Positions 31,401 to 43,950 of a DNA stretch of 64,000 nucleotides are shown one piece after another. The first letter of the stretch is position 1; the number at the start of each line of letters is the position of its first letter. The translations under genes were made by a program, and so were the position numbers. Under the pieces are notes generated by a model. The model saw nothing but the letters and a program-made list of their open reading frames with translations. It searched no databases and was not told the origin of the DNA. Source of the stretch: Symsagittifera roscoffensis (lineage: Eukaryota > Xenacoelomorpha > Acoela > Convolutidae); the NCBI RefSeq assembly GCF_963678635.1, contig NC_087062.1, forward strand, positions 55,685,270-55,749,269, written 5' to 3'.

Positions 31401-31614
31401 ATTTTTTGTTACAAATTTATTACTTTTTGACGACGTCTAACTTTTGTATTGCGTGGTATTAAATTGTGTACGAAAATCTAAAGCGTAGACTGGCTAAACT
31501 TCATTTTTTTTCTTCTTCAAAACTGTGATCTATTCAACATGATCTGGATGATTCAAGCCAACAGGGCTTTATAAAAAAGCGCTCCACTTTCGCGCAATTT
31601 TTGAATTACATTGA

Positions 31615-32545
31615 TTCCTAAAAGAAATAAGCCTTCCTAAAAGAAATAAGGACGTTATTTCCCCAGATTCCAGAATCCGGAGGGGTCTCGGGTCCAAAAA
31701 TCAAACTGTTTTATATAAACTTTTAGCTTCCTGATCATCTCCTGAATTGATTTTAATTAACATCCCAATTCATTTTCAGATAATGAGAAGCTAGTAGTTG
31801 AGGGAAAGGGTTGATCCTTCTTCGATGGAGATGATGATTTTTATCTACTGAACAAAAATTTTCTGAACAAAAACAGTAGTAATATAATAAATAGTAGTAG
31901 CCCTGTTTGTAGGAGTGACCTCGTGGTCTGGGGATACTGAGACCCAGCCATGAGCTCACTATTCTTGCATATAATTAAGTTAATTTGAGTGTTTTGACCG
32001 AAACAAGAAGAAGTAACGTTTTTGTCGACCCGATGTTAGAAGACCACCAAGAGAACCGGCTTTGGCAGAGGCGGTGAAAAGCATGTAGAGCTGTGTTTAG
32101 ACGCTAGCCAGTCCTTTTAGAACCTAGCTTTATTTTCCGTCGATATGTACTTCCGGGCGAATGTTACATAGATGTTTTATGGCGCTCCTGGGTGATTTTT
32201 CTTCTTAACATCATGACCGGCAGAACCGTTAACGAGCACTCCGCGCCGAGCGGATGCTCACGATAACGCCCTTAATAAGGCCCTAACCGCCGGGGCGGAA
32301 ACGTAGCTTGGAACGCGGAAGCCCGTGAATAGTTTTTCAACCTAGTTAAGACCGAAATTTCACAAACCAGGAAGGGTGGGGGGATTCGCGGTCGCCAAAC
32401 AAAAAGTAGTATAGTACCTAAAAAAACAAAAAACATAAAAAATAACCGAAAAAACCAAAAACAGTAAAAAAGTATAAAATGAGTAAAAATCATCCCCCCA
32501 GACGAGATGTGATCTGACCCTCCCGTTTGTTGTTGTTAGATATAT
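31615..32545 (+). repeat. Element U tail sequence, copy D0
   Basis: Starts at 'ttcctaaaagaaataag' and carries 'cagaatccggaggggtctcg', 'gagacccagccatgagctca' and 'gtcgatatgtacttccgggc'. The first ~530 bp recur at 43436, 48608 and 50032 (same strand). The whole ~930 bp recurs, diverged and inverted, within 52735-53730. It could be an LTR-like terminal repeat or a truncated 3' end of another copy; these cannot be separated here. Confidence 0.7.
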
Positions 32546-34096
32546 TGTTGTTACAGGCATTTATATCAGTTAAGATCGTTACAATCAAATATGTGGCCCG
32601 TTTGTGGTGCTTGTACTGTAGGGTTATTTGAGTATTTAAGCACGTTAATGCTAGTTTGCGCTCAATCCGGAAGGGTCTCGGGATTAGTAAAGAAGACTGA
32701 TCCGGCTAGCAGTTCAAGGAGCGACAAGAAAGGGCTCAAGGACAACAACATTCAAGTGTTGGGAATCGTTAAAAATTTTGTATCCCTTTTTGTACAAAAA
32801 GTAAGTTATTACTCTCTGGAGGGCTCGACAGTGACTGCACTGTAGTGACCCTTCACCGAACTGTGAATTTCCACCTGAGTTAAGCACCTTAATTCGAAGA
32901 TTGAACAAACCCGGAGGGTTATAGTATTACTAGTATTATTATTTATACAGCCTATATTGATACTCCTATACCGTTTTTCAGTAAAATAAACATACTAAAC
33001 AGACCGGTTTTTAGGGTCAAAATAGCGATATTTTGATCCCCCTACAAATCGCGATTTTTTGAGATATCGATATTTTTTGAAACGGCAAAAGGGCCAAATT
33101 AGTGAGTTACATCGTAACTGTACTAGTATAATAGGCAGAACCGGTGAAATTTAGTTCAGAATTTGTTGGAAGTAATTGGGTACCAAAAACCGAATTTTCT
33201 TGATTTTTGAAGAACCGAAACGCTACAAAATAAAAAAATAAAAAAAAATTTTTTTTTTATATTTTTGAGTTAGGACAGTAAAAAGTGTTGTTCGGACAAC
33301 GTTCAATAGTGAATGGACAGGTTTTAAAACCCGTTTGCCGATAGCGCTCTGGGTTACAGTGAAATCGAACTTAACGTGTTTGATTTAGTGGATTCATCAA
33401 TTCGGAGGGGTCCAAATAGCACTGTTTTTTGTCAATTTTTTTCAGCTGGAACGTTTTAGATCGGGTTTTTTTTGCATTGAATTAGAAGATTATAGGCCTT
33501 TTGAGCTCGGATCAATTATTTTTAGGTCAAAAACAACAGAATTGCGGAAAAAGTTAGGAGGAACCTATAAGAGAGAAAATTTTTTGACTTTAGAAAAAAA
33601 GACGTTTTGTTTAATAACTTTGAAACTACTGGACAGATCCAGTTGATCTTAATACCATTAGACCAGAAACTAGGTGAGCTTACTCATAAAAACATCAAAT
33701 ATTCAAAAAATCAATCGCGAAAATTTTTTAAGGTTGTTTTTAGCAAACTCACTAGTTCGGGAAGAAAGACCCTTCACGTTTTATAAACTTTTTTTGGAAA
33801 GCCCTTACACCCCTACCAAAGGTTAGTAACGGTTGAAAAAGGCAATTTTACAATGTTCTAGACGAAAAGGGATGGCTAAAAAAAACCAGAAAACCGTAGT
33901 CGAGTAGAAACTAGGCTAGTGATAAGACCCTTCACAGTTAAGGTGAATTGTCAAATAAGAGCCTTAGCTTCAATCCGGAAGGTTCTTGGGAAAAAATACA
34001 CCCCTCCTAGTTAGTTCTAACAGCTTAATAGCATCGCAGAACGCATCCGGAAGCGTATCGGTTGAAAATTTTGAAAGTCTCTGAGAAGCTGTTTTC
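32546..34096. other. Non-coding stretch of element U
   Basis: About 1.5 kb without a convincing ORF. The motif 'atccggaaggg' or a close variant occurs singly near 32670, 33400, 33975 and 34050, foreshadowing the array that follows. Confidence 0.45.
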
Positions 34097-34346
34097 GCCA
34101 ATCCGGAGGGGTTCTGTTTTTGCCAATCCGGAGGGGTTCTGTTTTTGCCAATCCGGAGGGGTCCTGTTTTCGCCAATCCGGAGGGCTCCTGTTTTTGACA
34201 ATCCGGAGGGGTCCCAATTTTGCCACTCTGGAGGGGTCCTGTTTTTGCCAATCCGGAGGGGTCTTGTTTTTGCCAGTCCGGAGGGGTACTATTTTTGCCA
34301 ATCCGGAGGGGACTTGTTCTTGCAAATCCGGAGGGGTCTTGTTTTT
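34097..34346 (+). repeat. 25-bp tandem array, ten units
   Basis: Ten head-to-tail 25-bp units of the type GCCAATCCGGAGGGG followed by tcctgttttt, with a few substitutions each. The repetitive peptides readable from both strands are by-products. The core AATCCGGAGGGGTC is shared with the U tail repeats. Confidence 0.92.
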
Positions 34347-35176
34347 TTAAGACTTAAGTGGACAGAAAAAAAGAATATAGTGAAAGGCATTAGGTTAATA
34401 AGAGACAGACTAGGAACCAGTGACTGCATTGGTAACTTGCTTTTTACAAAAGACCAGACCAAAACAAGATAGGTCTAAACTCGGATATTCGCGACACTTA
34501 GTCTAAATTGAAAAAGAGTTTGTAATTGATTTGTGTGGATTGAAATCCAATTCGTTTTTGAAAAAATGATTGACCTGAGGATTTTAGTAGGTCTAGCTCG
34601 GGCAATCCGAAGGCAGATAGATAACACAGGACTCGGTGGATGAAATAGACGCCCACTTGAGGAAATTACTGCCTTCAAATTTTGTCTGTTTGGTGCAGCA
34701 CCGAACAGGGAAAACTCTTTCTTTAGAAACAAGTTCGACTATCACATTGCGACTGACTAAAGTACAAAACACACGTTTTTCATCGAAAACTTTCTTGTTT
34801 TTCTTCATTTTTGGTTTTAATTCAATAATATTTGTGCTTAATTGGGCAGTGAGAACACTATCTTTTAAATATATTGATATCATCAAACTGTGCTAGCTTC
34901 ATATCGTACAACTATTACTCGATTATTGTGAATAAGTTATATACACGCTGTACTGTGATAACATACAGGGATTCGTGGTCACTATTTAAGTGAAACTTTT
35001 GGAATTCATTGTGTTGTGTTATTATCATCAGTAGTCAGACTAAAAGGACACTAGCAATGGAATTGAGTGCATAGGCAGTAAGAAGTGATAAAGTGAAAAT
35101 GAGGCTAGACAAGTCAAGGATACCTAAACTAAGTGATAGCTCCAGGAAATCCATACCAGAGAAGTAGAGAAGGGCA
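34347..35176. other. Non-coding stretch of element U
   Basis: No supported gene; short overlapping ORFs on both strands only. Confidence 0.4.
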
Positions 35177-35419
35177 ATGAACGACCCTTTTGTGGAAAGG
35201 ATCACTCAAACTCGGACCGACAATGGGAAGAAAGTTTCAATCATAATGGTTGAAACAAGGAGTCAAAAGTCCTCAGAAAGACAAAAGTCAAGGTTAGAGG
35301 TAGAGGTCCATTCGCACCCTGCCATGGATGAGAACCAGGAGAGACATGGACCGGAAGGGAGAGGAAACAGAAGATTGGCGAGTGAATCTACTCCAGTAGA
35401 ATTTTTTACTTCCCTGTGA
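35177..35419 (+). CDS. Short hydrophilic ORF of element U
   Basis: 80 codons, rich in Glu, Arg and Ser ('METRSQKSSERQKSRLE'-like stretch), no recognised domain. It lies 150 bp before the macro-domain-like ORF on the same strand and may be an N-terminal, disordered part of the same product. Confidence 0.35.
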   Translation: MNDPFVERITQTRTDNGKKVSIIMVETRSQKSSERQKSRLEVEVHSHPAMDENQERHGPEGRGNRRLASESTPVEFFTSL

Positions 35420-35568
35420 CACTGGAAATTTGCTAATAAAAAAATTAAGAATAGCAAGAGAGACAGGTGATCTAGAAGCAGAAACAAACGAGGACCCCAA
35501 GAAACCGGACACAGGGAGTAGTTGAGTCAAATTTTAACTTACCAAATGAATACTCAAGTAGCATAATA

Positions 35569-35865
35569 TTGATAGATAGCGATTTCATACTCACAGATAG
35601 AACATGTGCGATAGCGATCACAGCAAACATGAGTTTTAAGACAGCGTTAGTAGCAGATTTTAAGAGGGAATATAAAAACATAGAATTCCTATGGAAGCAA
35701 AGACCAGGAATAGGGGGCGTAGCAGCCTTGCCTCCGGCGGCTTCGCAGATACCGGGAAAGTATCTATGCTTCTTGGTGACGAGGGCGACGGAGAAGCGGC
35801 ACGTGGACCCGGAAAAACGAGTCTTGTCCTTGACGAGATTGAGAGACTTCCTTGTGGAAAGATAA
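35569..35865 (+). pseudogene. Macro-domain-like ORF of element U (fossil)
   Basis: 98 codons resembling the ADP-ribose-binding macro domain of the OARD1/TARG1 type. 'CAIAITANMSFKTALVADFK' sits where that family has 'HCIS.D..MG.GIA..FK', then 'GVAALP', then 'YLCFLVTRATEKRHVDPE' where the family has 'YIYYLITK.....KPTYE', then 'LSLTRLRDFL'. In that family the domain binds or removes ADP-ribose. The stretch is shorter than a full domain and the element is decayed. The assignment rests on pattern memory only. Confidence 0.5.
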
Positions 35866-36360
35866 GTGAAGGAGCTCTCGCTTCCGGTGTACGACCCGAA
35901 CAGAGGACGACTGCATCCACGGGAACTGTATGCACTGATACACGTAATCTTCTCTGATACTCATATATAAGTATTCTTACATAAGAAATACTATTTAAGT
36001 ATAGGCTGAGTTTAGGTTGCATGCAGGAAGGCGTCATACTAAATGTGTGTCGTGTGTGATTTGTCTGTTTATGTTATGTTATGTCTTTATGTTATTAAGA
36101 CGCTGGGTAAGAAGGAATTAGTGACCATGAATAACCGAAGGACGATCTTAGGAATAGATCCGAAGTTTGGACTGTCCATTCTTAGGTCGAATTCGAAAAT
36201 TTTAGAAACGGATTGATTTTAATAAATTTTAGGATAAAAATCTTTTTATCTGACTGTTTTAAATAAATTTAAAAAAAAATAGTGTAAAGCTGACAAATGT
36301 GATATTCGCGACCTCTTTTCTCTACCTGATTGATTATTTAATCATTCACTTGATTTCAAT

Positions 36361-39038
36361 TCATCAAACCGAAAATAGAAGCGAATCTGAAAAACATGGA
36401 CAACTTTGATTTGAACGAGTACATGGACCTGGCAGAGGCGTAAGTGGGGCCGATGATAATGCGATCTATCGTCGCTGATGGATCGAGACTTCGCTCTGGA
36501 AGACCCAGAGGTAGCCATGTTACTGGCCGCCTTAATAAACATCTTGGGGCATGATAATAAACATCGTGAGGAGGGACCGCCCCACGGAAGTCTTATTGAT
36601 GGCAGCATATGGAGAAAGAGGAGTACTAGACCGCCCGAACATGAGGGTAATGAGGTGGAGAAACGGGGCTCTCTCAGGAAGTGACTTGGCGATCGAGCCT
36701 GGAATGGGAAGTTCGGGGACCTACCAACCAGGTGAGATGCCTTTGCCCACCAAGCCTAGGCCTGGATTGAGGAGGATGCATCAAGAAATGAACAGCGAGG
36801 CTGCCTCGTCTAGTTCACAATTGAGAGCAGCTGTGCCACCGAATAAGGCGAGAGTAGAGGAAGGGGTTCAGACGAACGAAACTACGCAAGATTTTAACGG
36901 GACGATAGAAGAACTGGAGAAGACCAGAAGGGAGCTGAACGAGATGACCAAGACGTGCAGAAGAAGAACAACCAGTTGAAGTATAATTTCACAGGAATTC
37001 CAGACACGGATTCGAGAGCCTGTTTCAATCGATCGACTTGGAGCCCAGCAGTAAACCTGCAGCAACCGCCACTTGGGACATCACATCTGATACCGGGTGA
37101 CAGCGTGGTGAGAGTGCTCCAGAACTTGAGAAATTCCTAGATCAGTACAGTTATGGCCTTTGGAGGTGCAACGATAGCCCAGCTATTTCGGATGTTGGAG
37201 CTGATGAACCCAGGGAGGATCCCTAACATAATGATTCGGATAATGATCTCTGTATCAAGAGGCTCAGATGAGGAAGAGGCACGATGGGAGCCAATGATGG
37301 TGTGCCTATTTACTACTCTCTGGCAGAAATTCAGCTGCGCAGTACTGACCGTCTGCACCGTACCCATGAGCACGAAGACGTTGACAGCAACAGGAAGAAG
37401 ACATAATGAAGGAGTCATCAGGTGGAACAACATCCTTCAGAAATCTTGCGAGTCGGAATGCTGGACGGTTGATCCTTGTGGACATTGAATATGAGCTGAG
37501 AGCAATGGATCAGGCCAGACTAACCACTGATGGGATCCAATTTGATAGCATTGAAGGACAATCCCGGTTGAACCGAGTCTGTCTTCCAAGAGCGGCTGGA
37601 TGAAATGGAAGTCGAGCTCTTTGACACGGGAGTGCTCAAAGAGGAAGAAACCACGAATGAACCGACAATTTTAACTTTTGTGCTCCCTAACTCAGAAACA
37701 CGTTTGGGAACGGTCCCAGCCGTGACGACCTAGAGGCCGCAAAGCTGTAGCGAGCCAGGACAAAGGACAAATGTACAAGATCGATTGCGGGAAGCACCAA
37801 TGAGAAGAACGATCCATCCTAGGCGAAGATTAGGACCTGTCAATCTGATCGCGGAGACGACCAGCACCTCTAGATCGTTTACAAGATCAGAGACGACGAG
37901 CACCAGTCTAGAGCAGTCTAGAGGAGCGACGCCCAGGCAGGAGCTCCTTAATGTGGTCGAGGCCCATGCATTCTTCCTGGCATATGTACTTCATTGGGTG
38001 AAGTAATAGACACCCTGAAAGAAGGTGCTTTCACTAAAACAACACCGAGAGCCGTGTTTGCACTGTCTCCGGGATATGTACATCTCCCGGATGGACTGAA
38101 GTTCGTGTACGCGATGGCGACTTTGCTCTCGGAAAGGAAGTATGACGTGATCATATCTGCCCCAAATCGCGGGATAGAGATGGAGAATCTGAGGCCACTC
38201 AGGGCTGAACTACCTGCGGTGTGGTCCGACATCTCAAATGCGATGCGAGGATTTAAAGACCATTCACTACACATGCTAGTGTTAGACGAGGTACTGGGAT
38301 TGGAACTGTCCAACTTCAGCCGACAGCTCAAGTTGAAGCCAGGAGTTGACGATGACCATAGAGTGATCATGGCGATGTCAAACGATTTATGGTTCCGAGG
38401 AATGGAGATAAAAGAGGAAGGAGAGAGAAGGAAGAACTCCAAGGAGACCAGAGCTCACTAGGAAGCCATGGTTTTGAGAACGAAACCAGAGGCTAACAAG
38501 TGGCTGCACTTGACCCCTCGGATAGCAGCATTGGAAGATCAGGAAGATCCATGCCTACTTAGTGAAAGAGGTAAACCTGGCCGAGAATGCTGAAGAGAAA
38601 TCAGCCGAGTTCGTGAACAGAGTGTGCCAAGTGACGCTGGAAGCTTTCTGGGCGCAGAATGTGAAGGGAGAAGAAGGATTTGACAAGACTGACAGCATGT
38701 TGGAAGGATTAGGAGCTGGATGGACCGCGTCCTTCTTGGCGAAGGTATACCCTTCATTTTCTCGATATCTGATAAAAGAAATCCTCCAAGTAGTCGTAGA
38801 AGTATCGATCGTTGAGTTACTAGCCCTGTTTGTGACGTTTCGAGCAGAGAACTTTGTGAAAGGACCAGCGATACTGCTCACCGAGGGAGTGCAGAATTTG
38901 CGATTAGATGGACTTCTAACGTTGATTGCGATAACGCATGGAAACTTCGGAGGATTGATGAATTTGACACGCTACCCGGAGCAGATGAAGGAGAACGTGA
39001 GGAAATTCGATGTGAAGCGGATTCCTGGAATAGGATAA
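36361..39038 (+). pseudogene. Element U coding block 1 (fossil, unknown product)
   Basis: A run of plus-strand open stretches with higher GC than the flanks, including 36551-36979, 37994-38461 and 38562-39038. Visible are a Gly/Pro/Ser-rich linker, a Glu/Arg-rich coiled-coil-like segment near 36900, and a mostly helical stretch ('HMLVLDEVLGLELSNFSRQL'). No polymerase, integrase, protease, helicase or zinc knuckle is recognisable. The block is broken several times. Confidence 0.45.
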
Positions 39039-39224
39039 GAGATTTGCGACATACTCTTGTCCAGTACCTCCTGCAGCAGAATCGCTTTGGAACGGGAGAG
39101 GATGAAACGATTCAGAGGTAGTAAGACGTGCGACGTCACGCTGGAGGCATGCCCCTACTAACTGATCTGAGCTTAGCTATGAGGTCCGATCCCTTAGCAT
39201 TGATCAAAGGAGCCACCCATTCTC

Positions 39225-40217
39225 ATGGCAGGAAAAAAACCAACCGGTTACAAAACCAAGAAGAGTGACCGCACTGTGACTGCAGCGACGTTAGAAATGG
39301 AGATACTCGGCCAATGCGGGGAGAGTACTCTTAAAGACTTCAAACCGTCTCCCATGAATCACGGAAAAGGAAGCGACGTACGAAAGCTGGTCCCAGTGGA
39401 ACATAAGCGACTGACAGTGTCGGAAACTGTATCGATTGATGAACCCGCCTGTGGATACATGGAGATGTTAGAGTACAGAAGTTCGGCCAGAGGACACTTG
39501 ATGGCTCTGGAAAACAAAAGTGCCATGAAAGGTTATTTGGAGACGATGATGCAAGGCACCACCCTGAAGCAGAAGGCATACGGGACTCTGGTATCGTCTG
39601 AAATGCACGTGGAAACGATCGAGCAGTTGGTGAGCCTTCCATGGAGAGCGGTAGTGTTACGATACTTCGAAGAAGAAATGAGAACCACGCCGAAGATACA
39701 CGCTCTGATAGCAATACCTTACGTGAGAACAGAGCTACAACTGAGGTTCATTTGGTGCATGATTGGACTGACTCGCGGGGAATATGACTCGGAAGAAAGA
39801 AAAAGATCGAAAGAGGAGAAGGTGTTCTTAATGATGAGTGTGAGAGATCTGATGACCCAAGAGGGAGCAACAGTAGCGTGCGCGAAGCGGAGAGACGCTC
39901 TCTGTTTCGTTTGGTTTATGATAGAACAAATTTCAGTGCCAGCATTGAGCACTTGTGTCAAGATGCTAAGGGAAGGCGATGAACGAATGAAAACCTTGTT
40001 CTTGCTAGCTCTTTGGGACATATATCAGAGCAAACCAATGCGAGTAAACATGAAAGAACCCTTGGAATTAGAAACGATGAAGAAAACAGACGAAATAAGG
40101 TGGTTCTCAAACAAGGAGCTGAGGCTCTCGAAAGAATCTATGGGAGCACTGCCGGAATCCAGTGAAAACTGTGGACAATCAGGAAGAAATGATACAGTTA
40201 CGTATCCGGAATCATAG
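39225..40217 (+). pseudogene. Element U 330-residue ORF, unit 1 (unknown family)
   Basis: Begins 'MAGKKPTGYKTKKSDRTV', a basic N-terminus, followed by a mostly alpha-helical protein rich in Met, Leu and Glu with 'RSKEEKVFLMMSVRDLM' and 'ISVPALSTCVKMLREGDERM'. It shares near-identical sequence with 44404-45366. No known domain recognised. A structural (nucleocapsid-like) role would fit the basic start and helical body, but this is inference. Treated as part of a fossil element. Confidence 0.5.
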
Positions 40218-42220
40218 GGATAGCGTACAACCCTTTCCTAAATGAAGAAATACGCGATTGCTTCTTTGATTACGAGCATACAGTGCTGCTAAGAATCTGG
40301 ACGTCAAGAATTGCAACGATAAGAAGCAGTGCTAATCAGTAGAACAGGCTGGGACTAGTCATGGAGGAAGAGGTGACTGCACCTTCAGTGCCAAAATCGG
40401 ACGACCGAGTGGTGTTTGGATTGGGATTCTCAGACCAACTGCTGAGAACGAGTTTGATGGTGGCGTGGGAACTAATAAAACCAGCATGGTGTCCGAGTCT
40501 CAACGCCGATTCGATATTACGAGCGACCCAAGATGTGCAGAGGGAATTGAACTCAGACTGTAACTTGCATGACCTGAACGTCATCTATATTTTGATGACA
40601 ACAGCCTCTAAGAGCAACGGAGAAGACAAGGTAGAGTTGCCTGGCTGGGAACCAGAGGACAGTTAAACCTGGTAGCTGTCTGGCAGAAGTCTGTGGACTG
40701 GAAGGTCACATCTGTGGAGGTCTGGATTGCGTAAAGACCCTGGAGAAGCAACACAAGCAATTGACGATACTGTTTGGGACAATTGTGATGAAGGCGAAAA
40801 CAGAAACGGAACTGATTGCAGACTGCCATGGAGGAACCGAGGTGAATCTAGTGACTGCACTAGGATTCTACAGCATGTTTGGTTCTTTAGAGTCACTATT
40901 GAATCTAGAACAAAAGCATGAGATGGTCACGGCCATCAGTGTAGAAATGTTTCCAGGAGTTTTTCAGACTGAGCAAAAGCACATAGGAAAGTGGAGGGAA
41001 GCAATCGAGGCGGAAATGAACATTCGGCACAGTGAAACTTATCGCAGACCGTCGGGAGCAAGATATTAGGTGGGCTCCAATGTGCAAATACAGATACCCA
41101 GTGCATTTTGTAGCGGTGGTTGTGAAGAGTACGAGAACGATCGTGGATCAAGCCTTCTCAGTGCCGAAATGCGTAATACTAGCAAGAATATCAGAAAAAT
41201 CTTATGAGTTACTGTGCAAAATCCTCTCAGTAGTTCCGGAGAGAACCAAAGAGGAATTAGAATCGATACTGTGAAAGAAGTTCATGGGATACGCCAGTGG
41301 GAACTTCAGTGACTTTGAAAGACAAAAGCAGAAAGGATCAACAATCACGGATTACAATGCAGTAGATGAGAATGATGAAGTCAACCGAGTGATGATAGAA
41401 GTGGAACCACTACTAGAAGCTTCGGGAAAGCGTAAATGGAGGAGCATCATGTCAACACATGATGAGTTCCCCTGACATTGCTTGCTACAAACATGGTGGT
41501 ACCCCGGGCGTAGAAATCTGGTGTTGATCTGGGAGTGTGGAGAGCTGCTCTCCATGTGTTTATCAGACTCATCACGGCCCATAGCGATAGTGATAGTGGG
41601 AGTTATGATGGCGATAAGATAGCTGGAAGCTCATGTGAAGGAGAACAATAGACAGGAGACGCCGACGATAGAACAGTTACAGGAATTGGATTGTCTAAAA
41701 GAATTAGATCTTTTTGAAACAATGCGCAAAATCTTGAATATTCCGATGGGAGTGAAAAAGATATGGGCCAGAAGACGACTGATGCCGTGGTTTAGAGCCA
41801 ACATGACTACATGGTTGTACGAGTATGCCAAAAAGCATATGTCGAAGCACAGCAGTGTACAGTGCGTATCAGCTGGACATTGGAGCAAGAGCTTTTAAGC
41901 GATCTTTTGTAACTCATCGGAATGCAGTGACCACCGCCGTGAAGAGAACTTCTAGAACAAGTGAACGTGTTGGAAAGGAAAAAAAGAGATGTTGAAGGAA
42001 GACTTGGAGAGAAACGTGATGCTGGGCCTCCACAACAGCTTCTGCCGAAACAGAGAATCTAATTTTGATCCTCTACCTTGTTGTAAACAAAGAGTAGAAG
42101 AGTAGAAGTGTTGGAGGATTGCTTCCAACAGCGTCAGAATATCTACCGACGTGTTGCAAGACACAGAGACTGAAAGCGCGGAGTCAATTTCACAGGAGGA
42201 GGAGATGGAACATTGACAAA
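40218..42220 (+). pseudogene. Element U coding block 2 remainder, unit 1 (fossil)
   Basis: Plus-strand open stretches continuing from the 330-residue ORF and matching 45367-47380 of unit 2, with several breaks. The product is unknown. The last part is strongly basic. Confidence 0.45.
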
Positions 42221-43435
42221 TGGCCGAAGAACAAGATGCAAAAGGAAGAAAATTAGAAGAATTTAGAAGTTTTAGAACTTCTAAACGACGAACAAAGAAA
42301 CGACGAAAGAGAAGATGTTAAAACTCAAAATTGTTTTGTGGGTGACAGAAAACTCAAATGAGAAACAAAGGAACTAAGTTTGCAATTGAAACTGAAAAAA
42401 AACATTTAGTTGACTTTTGAAGAAGAAAGAATTTGTTGCATTTATAAATTTGCTTTTTGAGTTTAGTTAGTGGCTTTAGAGACACTTGCTTTTTATTTAG
42501 AGAGGCTTGAGTGGAGAATATATTAAAATATTCCAGCCTGCATGATTGTTTTTAATCAACTAGGACAACTGATCACTTTGTGGTGACATGAAAGGCTTGG
42601 GTAATCTCTTGAAGAAGGATATTATTTCTTTGTTCCTTCTAACCACCGAGTTCCCTAGTTTTAATATTCAGGACCGATAACAACTATATTTTCGAAGTGA
42701 AGAAGCATAGTAGGATAATTTTAGTTTGTGGCTTGGCAGGACTGTCCTGCTATCCTATACTTTTAAACCTAGGAGAAAAATCTTTAAATCGGGACATAGA
42801 CATGGGAAGTCTAAAATGATGATTTATCTTAAGTCATATCCTCGAAAATGCAGATTATTGAAAGAATTTGGAAGGCTATAAGAGTATGGTCTGATGCATT
42901 TATATTCCGCAGTGAGCTGATATGAGGTGGATAAAAGTGATTTCGTTCATTTTGTAAATTCTGTTTGATGATATTTTACCATTTTGATGAGGACTATGAG
43001 ACTCAATGAGGACATTGACCGGGCTATCCGGGAAGTATGTGACATTCGACCAGAATGTACGAGAATGCAATTTTGTATTCGAATTTTTATCGTCCAGAAA
43101 TGAACATCTGACCTGGAAGATTAATGGTTTTAACGGATTAGCAGCATTATTTGAACGATTAGACAAACCGTGAAGGTCAGAATATTCTGGTACTTTAAAT
43201 TTTTAAAATTTCGAATTGTGACGTCACATTTCTGAGAAATGTTGAAACGGCCATTTTGGAAAAAGGACAAAAAAAAACAGAACAACAATAGTTGCAGTGA
43301 AAACAACTACGAAGAAAAAACGACAGATAGAATTGGAAATTGTCAGTAACCGCTCCAAGTTGTAACGATTGTGCCGCTACAATCGTTACCGAGCAATTCA
43401 CACAAACAGGGATGGGTGTTGGAATGACGTGTCCA
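42221..43435 (+). other. Element U 3' non-coding region, unit 1
   Basis: AT-rich and colinear with 47380-48600. Near 43355-43395 'acgattgtgccgctacaatcgt' forms a short inverted repeat (ACGATTGT ... ACAATCGT) that is kept in every tail copy. Confidence 0.55.
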
Positions 43436-43910
43436 GCCTTCCTAAAAGAAATAAGGACGTCATTTCCCCGGATTCCAGAATCCGGAGGGGTCTCGGGCCC
43501 AAGAATCAAACTGTTTTATAAAAACTTTTAGCTTCCTGGTCATGTCCTGAATTGAATTTAATTAACATCCCGATTCATTTTCAGATAATGAGAAGCTAGG
43601 AGTTGAGGGAAAGGGTCGATGAAGATGATGATTTTTATCTACTGAACAAAAACAGTAGTAATATAATAAAATAGTAGCCCTGTTTTAGGAGTGACCTCGT
43701 AGTCTAGTTATACTGAGACCCAGCCATGAGCTCACTATTCTTGCATATAATTAAGTTAATTTGAGTGTTTTGACCGAAGCCAGAAGCAGTAACGTTTTTG
43801 TCGACACGATGTTAGAAAGACCACCAAAAGAACTGGCTTTGGCAGAGACGATGAAAAGCATGTAGAGCTATGTTTAGACGCTAGCCAGTCGTTTTAGAAA
43901 CTAGCTTTAT
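43436..43910 (+). repeat. Element U tail sequence, copy D1
   Basis: Tail repeat with 'gattccagaatccggagggg' and 'gagacccagccatgagctca'. It stops at 'ctagctttat', where the tandem duplication junction begins. Confidence 0.75.
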
Positions 43911-43950
43911 CCTCCAAGAAGACTAGCTTTATCCTAGCTTTATCATCCCT
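43911..43950. other. Duplication junction with patchwork filler
   Basis: Forty bases made of short copies of both flanks: 'cctccaag' from the right side and 'ctagctttatc' twice more from the left side, before 'aaaagaaatcctccaag' resumes. This is the pattern left by repeated template switching. Confidence 0.7.

Larger units (their letters stand above)
38773..43910 (+). repeat. Element U, tandem duplication unit 1
   Basis: Colinear with 43951-49090 at roughly 95% identity by eye over sampled stretches. It starts at 'aaaagaaatcctccaag' and ends at 'ctagctttat'. It contains coding block 2 and the tail copy D1 (43436-43910). Confidence 0.88.

Noticed and set aside
34062-34472. Repeat protein read through the 25-bp array on either strand
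   Set aside because: Open frames on both strands through a 25-bp tandem array are expected when no unit contains a stop; no start context or flanking domain supports a gene.
35660-36037. Minus-strand 125-residue ORF
   Set aside because: It is antisense to the macro-domain-like ORF and has no motif of its own.
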